Translations under genes and position numbers: made by a program
The notes under the pieces: model-generated
The model's input: the letters and a program-made list of their open reading frames with translations, nothing else
Told to the model about the DNA's origin: nothing
Databases searched by the model: none
Part shown: one piece after another, positions 1-8,389 of the stretch
Position numbering within the stretch: the stretch's first letter is position 1
Layout of the letters: every line of letters begins with the position of its first letter
Source: Candidatus Geothermincola primus
GTDB lineage: Bacteria > Actinomycetota > Geothermincolia > Geothermincolales > Geothermincolaceae
Direction: 5' to 3'
Length of the DNA: 36,788 bases
Assembly (NCBI GenBank): GCA_015711725.1
Contig: JACVIX010000014.1
Location: 1 to 36,788, forward strand

Positions 1-1139
1 CATGCTCGACTCTCTTCCGTTCTTTTGTTCTTACCAGGTGAGGGCGGATTGTCTCAATGCTGAGTTGCATTCGATACCTGCTGCGAGGGGGCTCATACGC
101 ATGGTGATGAGTCTTCATAAATATACTTGTCAGAGCCTTTGTTTTCTTTTTATCAGGTGAGGGTGTATCGCCCTCATCGCCAAGTGGCTTATGAGAAGTT
201 TATTTTCTTCTTGCCGTGTGACAGTGACGCTAAAATGCTGCCGGCTATGATAACTATTTGCTGGCTCAAAAACCTCCTTTTAAAAGCAACCCTCCTAAAA
301 TGGTACTTTGACTGCGCGTTCGGCACCATGAAGTCGCAGGGATCCGCCGCAGGGATGGAACTAGCGAAGGTAAGAAGATAATTATGGACGCATGCGCCTT
401 GCCGACGACTTAGATATAACATATATTCTGGTAGTCACCGCGGATATAAAGCTTGCCAATCCGTTAGGGAAGCGTTCAAGGGAAGTGGCTATATCCTTTC
501 TCCACAAAATCTATTCGGATATGAATTTCCGCAACCTACGCTGAATGTTGGAAGTGGTGGGAAAATAAAATCGACGATTTTACGAGATAATCCGATATGT
601 GGAAGTTGGCCAAAAGAGCAATCCCGGTTACGCATCCAACTAATGCCATATACGGAAGCTTGGGCAAATGAGACAATAAACATAATTTACATAATGTATA
701 TATTATTTTTAAGGATAAAGATATATGACCGTAAAAATGATTGAGATGACACTTAACATATCGATCAACTGGGCAACAATAGTTGTGCACCTGCTAAGGT
801 CTCCATGCGGATGTGGGGCCTCGAAGCATCCGCATCGTGCAAATCGCAATCTAGCCGGGGCTGTTAAGTCGAGAGTCATTTAAACTCAAGAAAGGCTATC
901 AACTCAGATTTTATCCACATCCAACACCATAATGGGCTACAAATCCACCGCTATGACTAAACAGATCTATACGGGCACTTCCTAAACGAAGGCAACATTA
1001 CCTGCGTAGCCGAAAATGCTAATGATCTACCGTTCTTTGTATGGGTGATAAAACCTACCTCTTGTATCAGACATTCCGTGGAATGGGCGTAGCCAACGAT
1101 AACCAAGAATGGGAAGCCGGGAAGAATCACCTTTTGCTG
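1..1139. other. Gene-free stretch before tRNA-Val
   Basis: I find no convincing coding region in this stretch. The open frames are short, lack ribosome binding sites and show no recognisable protein motif. Near the left edge a T-rich run followed by CAGGTGAGGG occurs twice, at about 20-50 and 138-168 (core at 35-44 and 154-163, 119 bp apart). This suggests a decayed repeat. The stretch lies on the 3' side of a tRNA gene, a common integration site, but no copy of the tRNA 3' end was found here. Confidence 0.5.
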
Positions 1140-1161
1140 AAAAAGGGCCTCTAGGGCCCTT
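1140..1161 (-). terminator. Rho-independent terminator of tRNA-Val
   Basis: On the minus strand AAGGGCC, a five-base loop CTAGA and GGCCCTT form a perfect 7-bp G+C-rich stem followed by a short T run. It starts six bases after the CCA end of the tRNA-Val gene, so it most likely ends that transcript. Confidence 0.8.
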
Positions 1162-1166
1162 CTAAT

Positions 1167-1241
1167 TGGTGGGCGCTAAGGGATTTGAACCCATGACCTC
1201 TGCCGTGTGAAGGCAGCGCTCTCCCACTGAGCTAAGCGCCC
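1167..1241 (-). tRNA. tRNA-Val (anticodon CAC)
   Basis: The minus strand folds into a full cloverleaf: a 7-bp acceptor stem GGGCGCT/AGCGCCC, D-stem GCTC/GAGC, anticodon stem CTGCC/GGCAG with loop TTCACAC (anticodon CAC, reading GUG valine codons), and a T-arm with loop TTCAAAT. The CCA end is encoded. The T-stem (ATGGG/CCCTT) carries one T-T mismatch at its second pair from the outside. No other tRNA lies beside it, so it appears to be a single-gene unit with its own terminator. Confidence 0.96.
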
Positions 1242-1427
1242 TTGAATTTCTCGCTTTAAATAATATCAAAATATATCAAAATATAATATCCTTGAGAAGC
1301 AACCGATAAGGTCAACATATAGCTTCACCAGTTTTTAAACCCCGGTTTCTGTCTTGCTTGATATCTCCGCAAAGCCGCCTGTTGCCTTACCGTCCCAATG
1401 TTATATGCCTTTCTCAACCAAAACGAT

Positions 1428-3395
1428 TTAATCCCTTTGTAGCTCCGGGACTATCTTATGGTAAAAATCCAGAAGGCTGGGATTGGCTAAGGCTTCTCGG
1501 TTAGATACCGGCCTCCCGTTGATGATATTGGAGACCGCTATCTCCACTTTTTTCATATTCAGGGTATAAGGTATGTCTGGAGCTTCTACGATTAGCGCCG
1601 GCACATGACGCGGGGATGCGTTATTGCGCAAAGTCTTCTTTATCTTAACCTCAAGGTCCTCATCAAGCTTGTACCCGGGGGCCAACTTGACGAAAAGGAT
1701 GATGCGCTGGTCTTCTTTCCACTGCTGCCCGATTGCCAGGCTATCAGCCACTTCTTCCAGACTTTCCAGGGCGTTGTAGATTTCCGCGGTTCCGATGCGC
1801 ACCCCTGAAGGTTTGAGAACCGCATCAGAGCGCCCATAGAAGGTGATCCCTCCCGTGTTGGAATGTATCTCGATATAATCCCCGTGCCTCCAGACATTCT
1901 TATCTTTGAAATACGTGAAATAAGCGTTCTTGTACTTCTCAAAATCGGGATCCTCCCAGAAATATAAGGGCATAGAGGGGGAAGGAAGCTCGCAAACCAG
2001 CTCGCCCTGCTGGTCCACAACGGGCTTCCCTTCCTCGTCATAGGCGGCTACCTTCATCCCCAAGGCAGGAGCCTGCAATTCCCCCGCGTACACAGGAAGG
2101 GTGGGGCTTCCCGCGGCGAAACAACCGTTGATGTCCGTGCCTCCTGAGATGGAGTTGAAATGCAGGTCCTTCTTGATTTCCCGGTAGACGTACTCAAAAC
2201 CATCTTCCGAGAGAGGGGAACCGGTCTGGGAGATCTCCCGGAGAGATGAAAGGTCGTACAGCCTTCCCGCCTTGATGTTCTGACCTTTAAGAATATTTAT
2301 GTAACTGGCGCTAGTTCCCAATATGGTGATGCGGTAATCCCTGATAAGCTTCCAGATAGCGAAGACATCGGGATAGAAGGGATAACCATCGTATAGGAAA
2401 ATAGTGGAACCCACCGCTAGCGAACTTATCAACCAGTTCCACATCATCCAGCTGCAGCTGGTCATGTAAAGCATGATATCATCCTTTTTTAAATCGGTGT
2501 GTAGGATTAACTCTTTCAAATGATTGATGAGCACGCCTCCGGCACCCTGTACCATGCATTTGGGCTTGCCAGTAGTTCCAGATGAAAACATAATATAGAC
2601 GGGATGGTCAAAGGGAAGCTGTTCGAAATCTATCTCCAGATTATCCTCCTCTGAGAGAAAATCGTCGAAATATATAGAATGAGGGATATCGCTGATATCA
2701 GGCTGTTCATCGGTATAGGGAACTATCACCACTCGCTCCAAGCTAGGTATCCCTTTAGCTACCTCCGCCGCCTTTTCCAAAGTTTTAAAAGTGTTCCCCT
2801 TGTAATAATAACCGCTAGCGGTAAAAAGAACTTTAGGTTGTATCTGACCGATCCGGTCAAGAGCGGCAGGAGCCCCTAAATCGGTGGCGCACGAAGACCA
2901 AACTGCCCCCGCACTAGTGGCGGCAAGCATGGCTATAGCCGTCTCTATCATGTTGGGCATATATGCACACACTCTATCACCTGGCTTTACTCCCATCTGA
3001 CGTAGGGATCTCGCAAGCCTAGCTACTTTGTCGTAAAGCTCCCTGTAAGTCATCTGGGATTCCACCATAGTTTCGCCCCTGAAGATGAAAGCGACACTGT
3101 CATCCCGATATCTTAATAGGTTCTCAGCGAAATTGAGCTTCGCCCCATCAAACCACTTAGCCCCGGGAAACTTGTTGAGGTCATCCACCACCTCATCGTA
3201 TCTCCGAGATGATTTAATATCCACGAAATCCCACACCGCCGCCCAGAAGTCCGCCACCTTGTCGACGGACCAATCGTATAATTTCCAGTAGTCATCGATT
3301 TTAAGACCGTATTTCTCGTTGACGAAGGAGATGAAACGCGTCATGTTCGCGTTCCTCACAATTTCCTCGGAAGGTTCCCATAGCAACTTACCCAT
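1428..3395 (-). CDS. aacS: Acetoacetyl-CoA synthetase (acetoacetate-CoA ligase)
   Basis: This 655-residue protein belongs to the ANL adenylating family and activates acetoacetate with ATP and CoA to acetoacetyl-CoA in the cytoplasm. The full ANL layout is visible: an N-terminal ACAS_N-like part with KLNFAENLL near residue 86, the adenylate-binding P-loop SSGTTGKPK at 271-279, and the C-terminal lid with YGRSDAVLKPSGVRIGTAEI. Length and the lid motif point to the acetoacetate rather than the acetate enzyme. The catalytic lysine region reads PYTLNMKKVEIAV, with Met where Gly usually precedes the lysine. The ATG at 3395 is chosen because GAGGAGGAAAGGGGG lies before it; an in-frame start 60 bases upstream has no ribosome binding site. 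It is transcribed alone, divergent from the next gene. Confidence 0.93.
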   Translation of the reverse strand: MGKLLWEPSEEIVRNANMTRFISFVNEKYGLKIDDYWKLYDWSVDKVADFWAAVWDFVDIKSSRRYDEVVDDLNKFPGAKWFDGAKLNFAENLLRYRDDSVAFIFRGETMVESQMTYRELYDKVARLARSLRQMGVKPGDRVCAYMPNMIETAIAMLAATSAGAVWSSCATDLGAPAALDRIGQIQPKVLFTASGYYYKGNTFKTLEKAAEVAKGIPSLERVVIVPYTDEQPDISDIPHSIYFDDFLSEEDNLEIDFEQLPFDHPVYIMFSSGTTGKPKCMVQGAGGVLINHLKELILHTDLKKDDIMLYMTSCSWMMWNWLISSLAVGSTIFLYDGYPFYPDVFAIWKLIRDYRITILGTSASYINILKGQNIKAGRLYDLSSLREISQTGSPLSEDGFEYVYREIKKDLHFNSISGGTDINGCFAAGSPTLPVYAGELQAPALGMKVAAYDEEGKPVVDQQGELVCELPSPSMPLYFWEDPDFEKYKNAYFTYFKDKNVWRHGDYIEIHSNTGGITFYGRSDAVLKPSGVRIGTAEIYNALESLEEVADSLAIGQQWKEDQRIILFVKLAPGYKLDEDLEVKIKKTLRNNASPRHVPALIVEAPDIPYTLNMKKVEIAVSNIINGRPVSNREALANPSLLDFYHKIVPELQRD

Positions 3396-3694
3396 TAGCG
3401 CCCCCTTTCCTCCTCGCTCGCGCTGCAATGAAAATATAATTGAAGAAAGTATCAACCAAGTCGTTCTAAGAATATTAAGCTAGGTTTCTTTGACTCTGGT
3501 TTTGACAAAGAGCGTTTATTCTATTGGAGCCTGCTGAAACTCTTTTGCGAACTTTGCTTCTAATAGATACTTTTATACCTATTTTTTTTCGGTCTGGCAA
3601 GTCTTTGTTGTGTTTAGAGCTCACTTTGAATTATTTTCGTCATTTCGCTATTATCTTAGTCGGGTATATTGGACAAACCCGAAAGGAAGACGCC

Positions 3695-4813
3695 ATGGAC
3701 GCGCGTTACGCGACCAAGACACCAACCCGGGATTACCCATCCTTGGCCAGAAAAAACTGGAGCCTCTGGGATGTTATGTACGCTCGCAGATCACATCGTA
3801 AATACATTCAAGGTGAACCTCCTGCTGACCTCTTCCCCTCAATGCTCAATCTAATAGAACTGAGCGCGAAGGCGCGAAAATCATCTCAGAGGAGCATACA
3901 TTTGATTACTAGGAAACAGGAGATCGAAGAGCTAGTCAGGCGATCCTGTAGGGGAATTACCAACATGATCAACCGGTGGATGTTAAAATCCCCTATATTC
4001 GGGCTGCTAGTTATATCCATACCCGAAAAAGACCTGATTCGGGAGAGGCCCAGAGGAATTTCCCAGATAATAATGACCGCCGAGGACTGCGTTCTCTTCC
4101 TGACCGAGAGAAAAGTCGGCAGCTGCTGGCTGGGGGCAATCAATCGGAACGAAGTGCGTGACTTCATGAGACTGGACAAAGAGAAGGTGACCCCTTTGAT
4201 GATCTGCATGGGTCATCCCAAACAGAGAACGAAATCCCCCGACGTAGATTACTTGCTCTATCGCTCCCTCTCCCGCAAGAGGAAACCCTTATCCTCCATC
4301 GCCCATGATGGAATATATGGCAAACCCTATGCTGTCCAGGATTTAAAAGTCAGCTCAATAACGCCCGCCGCGCGTCAGGACGTGGAAAGCCTGCTGCAAA
4401 GTATGTACAACCAAGACTACCAAGTCTGCGATGCCTCCTTGGAACTGATCATCGAATCATGCTTGGAAGCGGCGAGGATCGCGCCCTCCGCTGGAAACCA
4501 ACAGGAATGGAACTTCATCGTGGTAACCGAAACGAAAACGATAGAAAAGGTGAGGGAGGCTTGTGGAGGTCGACATTCTTGGAGAGCCGCCATCATCGGC
4601 TCGGCGCCGGAAACAGGATTGGAATCCCTTCTCTTGGATAGGCCTTTCTGGGTCATCGATCTTTCCATCGCTTTCTCCCATATGACTCTGATGGCGGCGT
4701 CTATGAACTGCGCTCATGAGCTGTGTGTGCAGGATATAGATGAAGTCACCGTAGGGAAGTTGGCGGGGCTACCCTCTAAGATACGCACGCTGGGCGTCCT
4801 GGGTATTCTTTAA
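3695..4813 (+). CDS. Tandem, partly degenerate nitroreductase-family protein
   Basis: This 372-residue cytoplasmic protein appears to hold two nitroreductase modules, as in the TM1586-like group. Module 1 (about 20-180) has the FMN-phosphate motif ARRSHRKY at 30-37 and ends in an MICMGHP strand, but its usual Asn/Gln/Trp flavin motif is eroded. Module 2 (about 240-372) has a good APSAGNQQEWNFIVV motif at 263-277 but no RRSxR start, and ends early after LGVLGIL. Each half thus keeps a different part of the flavin site, and together they may make one site. The family reduces nitro compounds, flavins or other substrates with NAD(P)H; the substrate here is unknown. The ATG at 3695 follows GAAAGGAAGA; an upstream in-frame ATG at 3524 gives an unrelated extension. 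Confidence 0.72.
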   Translation: MDARYATKTPTRDYPSLARKNWSLWDVMYARRSHRKYIQGEPPADLFPSMLNLIELSAKARKSSQRSIHLITRKQEIEELVRRSCRGITNMINRWMLKSPIFGLLVISIPEKDLIRERPRGISQIIMTAEDCVLFLTERKVGSCWLGAINRNEVRDFMRLDKEKVTPLMICMGHPKQRTKSPDVDYLLYRSLSRKRKPLSSIAHDGIYGKPYAVQDLKVSSITPAARQDVESLLQSMYNQDYQVCDASLELIIESCLEAARIAPSAGNQQEWNFIVVTETKTIEKVREACGGRHSWRAAIIGSAPETGLESLLLDRPFWVIDLSIAFSHMTLMAASMNCAHELCVQDIDEVTVGKLAGLPSKIRTLGVLGIL

Positions 4814-4892
4814 ATATTGGCGCTTATCTTCATGAAAGTCTCTCCGCTTGTTCAAATGAGATAATCGGCTCGCGCCAACCTCGCAATCGATT

Positions 4893-5837
4893 TCAATATT
4901 TTTCCATCAGCCTTAGCGTTTCATTCAATGACCAATCTTTGATCTCTCTGCAGACCTCCGCTTCTTCCGCAAAGCGAGCGAAATCTTGAAACCCTGTAAA
5001 TTTTTTGTTCGTTAATTTTTCACACTCTAGAGCCTTGAATTTCTTAAAATAATTGCGCAAGAATTCCTGACCCACTGACCAGAGCTCGCCTTCTTCCCTT
5101 CCCCGATAAAGGTTTATATGTCCCTTGAGAAATAGAGTTAATGTGCCCCAAGCTCCCTCTCCTTTGGGATCAATTCCGAACCTCCAGCCTATGGGAACGA
5201 AAGCTCCCGCCACCGCCGCGCATAAACCTCCAGAGAGGCCAATCCCTCCGTTCAAGGTGACATATAGATCCTCTATCAGCTCGCTTCCAAGCCCAGTCTC
5301 TCTTCTCAATTCCCGCAACACGTCAACTGCGCAATGATTGACCTGGGTTACCCCTCCCGGATCTTCTTCGTTTAGTGGATTGCTCACCTTTTCCGCTAAC
5401 CAATCCGCCGCCTTTCCCACGTGATTTACGCAACGCGTGAAAACCTTGCCCAGAAAGATGTAGTTCATAAATCCCCAGAAACTGTTAACCTCCACACCTG
5501 ACCTCTCTCTGCAGAGGGTACTCTTAAACTCTTTTTCAAACCAGCTAGTATATTCCTTCAACAGGGAATGTAGAGCCGCCATCTTTCCCGGTTCTTCAGA
5601 CCGGATATCGTCCAGATAACGTAGGCCGATAGCGAGACAACCTCCGGATACCACGCCGCAGGTGGACCCCGAACTGAATCCCCCACCTTCCAATTGACAA
5701 TTTACCTTAAGGAGATGACCATCCCCTTCACCCAGGAAATCCGCGATGGTTCCCAGGGTGGCTTGGTTACAATTGAGATATCTGATCAATCTATATCTGG
5801 CTGTCCGGGAGACACCCTCTCTGGTTAACCTATTCAT
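4893..5837 (-). CDS. Duplicated C_GCAxxG_C_C-family redox protein
   Basis: This 314-residue protein carries two copies of the C_GCAxxG_C_C module, a putative redox-active cysteine family usually about 130-150 residues long and often associated with iron or electron-transfer genes. Copy 1 has Cys23, a Gly-rich GGGFSSGSTC ending at Cys60, then Cys67 in CGVVSGGCLAIG, and Cys109 and Cys136. Copy 2 has Cys169, GGIGLSGGLCAAVAG with Cys206, then Cys272 and Cys296. Copy 1 carries an extra Cys in the central motif; copy 2 matches the family consensus better. No signal peptide or membrane segment is seen, so it is probably cytoplasmic. The ATG follows AAAGGAGGAGAAG, a strong ribosome binding site. It lies downstream of the PurM-like gene on the same strand; a shared transcript is possible but the gap is 328 bp. 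Confidence 0.8.
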   Translation of the reverse strand: MNRLTREGVSRTARYRLIRYLNCNQATLGTIADFLGEGDGHLLKVNCQLEGGGFSSGSTCGVVSGGCLAIGLRYLDDIRSEEPGKMAALHSLLKEYTSWFEKEFKSTLCRERSGVEVNSFWGFMNYIFLGKVFTRCVNHVGKAADWLAEKVSNPLNEEDPGGVTQVNHCAVDVLRELRRETGLGSELIEDLYVTLNGGIGLSGGLCAAVAGAFVPIGWRFGIDPKGEGAWGTLTLFLKGHINLYRGREEGELWSVGQEFLRNYFKKFKALECEKLTNKKFTGFQDFARFAEEAEVCREIKDWSLNETLRLMEKY

Positions 5838-6165
5838 CTTCTCCTCCTTTTATCCTGTAAAAAATACGGATAGAAACCTAACAGTCGTTACATAGTAAAT
5901 CGCCCTCAGCTCCGCTGGGAAAAAAGTCAGCGGACCGATAAATCGTCTCTTTGTCACCACGATCCTTATTCAGGGTAACCGCCTTTTTTAGTTTCACCTG
6001 AATTTAATACACAATGTTTATGAAATACCTCCGAGCCAATCCGCTCTTAAAAAGCTTCCCTTACCCCGGAGCCCAACTTCTGATTCATATCAATAAATTT
6101 CATATGCAAAGAGGATTGTCTACACAGATTTCTTCGTCTCCCAAACCCTCATGGACCATTGGTTC
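5838..6165. other. Intergenic stretch with hairpin and duplicated gene tail
   Basis: No complete gene is present. A perfect hairpin TCCGCTG/CAGCGGA with a 10-base loop lies at 5911-5934; no T run follows it on either strand, so it is not a typical terminator. At 6108-6142 is an exact copy of 35 bases from the end of the upstream gene. The strong ribosome binding site of the C_GCAxxG_C_C gene is at the left end. Confidence 0.6.
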
Positions 6166-6217
6166 TCATTTCTGGGAAATAGAAAGAGGATTGTCTACAC
6201 AGATTTCTTCGTCTCCC
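6108..6217. repeat. 35-bp exact direct repeat, 75 bp offset
   Basis: Positions 6108-6142 and 6183-6217 are identical over 35 bases. The right copy lies in the last codons of the PurM-like gene and the left copy beyond its stop. The offset of 75 bases is 25 codons, and the left copy followed on the minus strand also encodes GDEEICVDNPL and then meets a stop. It looks like a tandem duplication of the gene end, with the spacer having diverged. Confidence 0.9.
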
Positions 6218-7137
6218 CAGATAAAAGTGAGTTCTTTCTCTTCCCTAACCTCACCAAAACAACATGTCTCCAACCCCTGAAGACGGAAGAGCTCCTTCAA
6301 CCCCTTCATTTTCTCCGGTTTCACCGTGAAAAGAAAACCGAAACTGGGATAGCAGAATAACCACTGCTCAACGCTCACTCCCTCGGGCTTGGTTATCCTA
6401 GTAAGATCCACCCAGGCTCCGACCCCAGAAGCCTCGACGAGCATGGCCAGAGTTCCCAGCAGCCCCGCGTTGCTCACATCTCTGCAGGCGGTAGCCAGCT
6501 CACCCTCGGCGATTTCCAGCAGCAAACCATAATTATCACCGATTCGTTCCTCATCCCTTTGGCTAGTTGAATCCCAGATAAGCATCTCCTCATCCCAGTC
6601 TCCCTCTGGATCGTAAACGAATAATAGGGCATCCCCAGGGGAAGCCCCATAGGTAGTCATCAGTTTGCTAGCCCTTCCGATTAAGGAAACTGAGAGGCCT
6701 CGTGACTTGGAAAGATAATCAACATGCCCACCTAATACCAGAATCCCGTGAAACCTACATCCTTCCCTTATGCCTTGGGCTACCTCCTGAGCCCAATTAT
6801 CATCGCCTTCCGGCACATGAATGCAGTTGACCAGCGCAAGGGGGATGCCTCCAGTGGCGTATATATCGTTCACGGCTACAGTTACGGCGCAAAATCCCGC
6901 ATAACCGGGTTTTTCCAGAAGTTCTTCCCTGATCGCATCGTTGGTCAATAAAAGATAGTGATCACCGTTTCGAAGATAACCTGAATCATCGCCCAGACCG
7001 TAGTCTTTTACTCCGCCATTGTCTTGAAAGATTTGGAGGATGGGCCAAATGGCCACTTTCCTCTTTGTCGCCTGGTTATCTTGAAACAATTGGATTAGGC
7101 TCTCCAGATTCAAATTATACCGCTTTCCTCTCAACAT
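6166..7137 (-). CDS. PurM-like (AIR synthase-related) ATP-binding protein
   Basis: This 323-residue protein has the PurM/SelD/ThiL/HypE fold. Visible motifs are the metal/ATP motif GLGDDSGYL at 47-55, the dimer-core segment VTVAVNDIYATGGIPLAL at 85-102, the Gly-rich GGHVD at 136-140, and DVSNAGLLGTL in the C-terminal half, typical of the second PurM domain. Members act as kinases or ATP-dependent synthases on small molecules. It most resembles the AIR synthase-related sll0787-type proteins rather than true PurM, SelD or ThiL, so its substrate is unknown. The start at 7137 is chosen because family proteins begin shortly before this point; no clear ribosome binding site is visible, and a longer frame upstream encodes an unrelated hydrophobic stretch. 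The 3' end is partly duplicated. Confidence 0.75.
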   Translation of the reverse strand: MLRGKRYNLNLESLIQLFQDNQATKRKVAIWPILQIFQDNGGVKDYGLGDDSGYLRNGDHYLLLTNDAIREELLEKPGYAGFCAVTVAVNDIYATGGIPLALVNCIHVPEGDDNWAQEVAQGIREGCRFHGILVLGGHVDYLSKSRGLSVSLIGRASKLMTTYGASPGDALLFVYDPEGDWDEEMLIWDSTSQRDEERIGDNYGLLLEIAEGELATACRDVSNAGLLGTLAMLVEASGVGAWVDLTRITKPEGVSVEQWLFCYPSFGFLFTVKPEKMKGLKELFRLQGLETCCFGEVREEKELTFIWGDEEICVDNPLSISQK

Positions 7138-7385
7138 TCTAAAAAGATCGTATAAGGCTAGGTAAATTGAAGTTGTAAACCTACCAGTTAAATGATATCC
7201 TTTTAAGCGACTGGTTGGAACATTTGTGGTAATGATTCGTATCAATGATAGCACGAGGAGAAAGCAGAAAAAAACAGAGCAGGAGTGAACAGACCAGAAA
7301 CCCCCACAAAGGATTTTCCAGGGAGAGGAAAAATCATGAGACCCCAATTTAGCCTTAACTTACTGTGGAAAAGGGAGGGAGAAAG

Positions 7386-8384
7386 ATGTTTGAAGTAGTT
7401 GCCCAAGGAGAGGGTCCTCTTTTCATGGATCCCGACGCGGATAAAGCCCGGGAATTCTTCCGTAAGAAAAACAGATCCCTGGTGAACAAGCTTATGACCG
7501 TAAAGGAGGCGGTAAGTAAATTCGTCCACGACGGAGATTATCTTGGAATTGGAGGATTTGGTGCTAACCGCATACCTACTGCTATATGTCACGAGATCGT
7601 AAGGCAGGGAAAGAAGAACATGGCTTTTGCGGGTCACACCTCCACCCACGATTTCCAGATTCTTGCCGCGGGCGAGGTTTTTAACCGCTGTGACATTGCA
7701 TATATCATCGGTTTGGAGGCTAGAGGTCTTTCGCCTAATGCTCGCCGTTACATGGAGAGCGGCAAGGTAGAGTGTTGCGAATGGACAAACTATGCGATGG
7801 CTCTCCGGCTTAAGGCGGCAGCCATGGGGGTCTCTTTTATCCCCGGACGCAACATCATGGGAACCGATACTTTTAAACATAGCGCGGTGAAGGTGGTTAA
7901 ATGTCCTTTTACCGGTAAACTTTATGCTCTTTACCCTGCCCTCTGGCCTGACGTGGCGGCTATACATGTGCACGAAGCCGACATATACGGGAATTGCAGG
8001 ATAAGAGGTATATCCATTGCTGACTTGGAACTGGCCAGAGCGGCAAAACACCTCATCATCACCTGCGAGCGTCTGGTACATAACGAAGAGATTCGCAGTA
8101 ACCCATCTGCTACCGCAATACCTTATTATCTGGTTGATGCGGTCTGTGAGGTGCCTTATGGCAGTTACCCCGGGAATATGCCTTATGAATACTTCTCCGA
8201 CGAGGAACACTTGAAACTATGGTTAGAGACGGAAAAAGACCCAGAGGAATTCAAGAAATTCCTAGACAAATACATTTATAACACTAAGGATTTCAACGAA
8301 TACCTGGAGTTATGCGGCGGTATCGAGCGTATTAACGAACTGCGGGCCCAAGAGAAACTTATCGAATTGAACGGGAGGGAGTGA
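7386..8384 (+). CDS. CoA-transferase subunit A (glutaconate CoA-transferase/IpdA type)
   Basis: This 332-residue protein is the alpha subunit of a family I CoA-transferase. After a 35-residue N-terminal extension comes a typical core: a switch region DGDYLGIGGFGANRIPTA, then GHTSTHDFQIL, PGRNIMGTDTF and DVAAIHVHEADIYGN, which match GctA-like subunits. Such enzymes move CoA between acyl-CoA and a carboxylate; in actinobacteria relatives open rings of steroid catabolites (IpdAB), so the substrate cannot be fixed from sequence. The ATG at 7386 follows GGGAGGGAGAAAG. The stop is five bases before the start of the beta subunit, so the two are co-translated partners. Confidence 0.88.
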   Translation: MFEVVAQGEGPLFMDPDADKAREFFRKKNRSLVNKLMTVKEAVSKFVHDGDYLGIGGFGANRIPTAICHEIVRQGKKNMAFAGHTSTHDFQILAAGEVFNRCDIAYIIGLEARGLSPNARRYMESGKVECCEWTNYAMALRLKAAAMGVSFIPGRNIMGTDTFKHSAVKVVKCPFTGKLYALYPALWPDVAAIHVHEADIYGNCRIRGISIADLELARAAKHLIITCERLVHNEEIRSNPSATAIPYYLVDAVCEVPYGSYPGNMPYEYFSDEEHLKLWLETEKDPEEFKKFLDKYIYNTKDFNEYLELCGGIERINELRAQEKLIELNGRE

Positions 8385-8389
8385 TCCAG

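Noticed and set aside
127-790. Four short frames at the left edge
   Set aside because: They overlap on both strands, have no ribosome binding sites and no recognisable residues pattern.
1-1166. Attachment-site duplicate of the tRNA-Val 3' end
   Set aside because: No copy of the tRNA 3' block occurs in the window apart from the gene itself.
5911-5934. Terminator for the PurM-like gene
   Set aside because: The hairpin is perfect but no T run follows on either strand.
7242-8210. Long open frame of 322 codons opposite the CoA-transferase alpha subunit
   Set aside because: It lies antisense to a gene with clear motifs, has no domain or ribosome binding site, and reads as a shadow.
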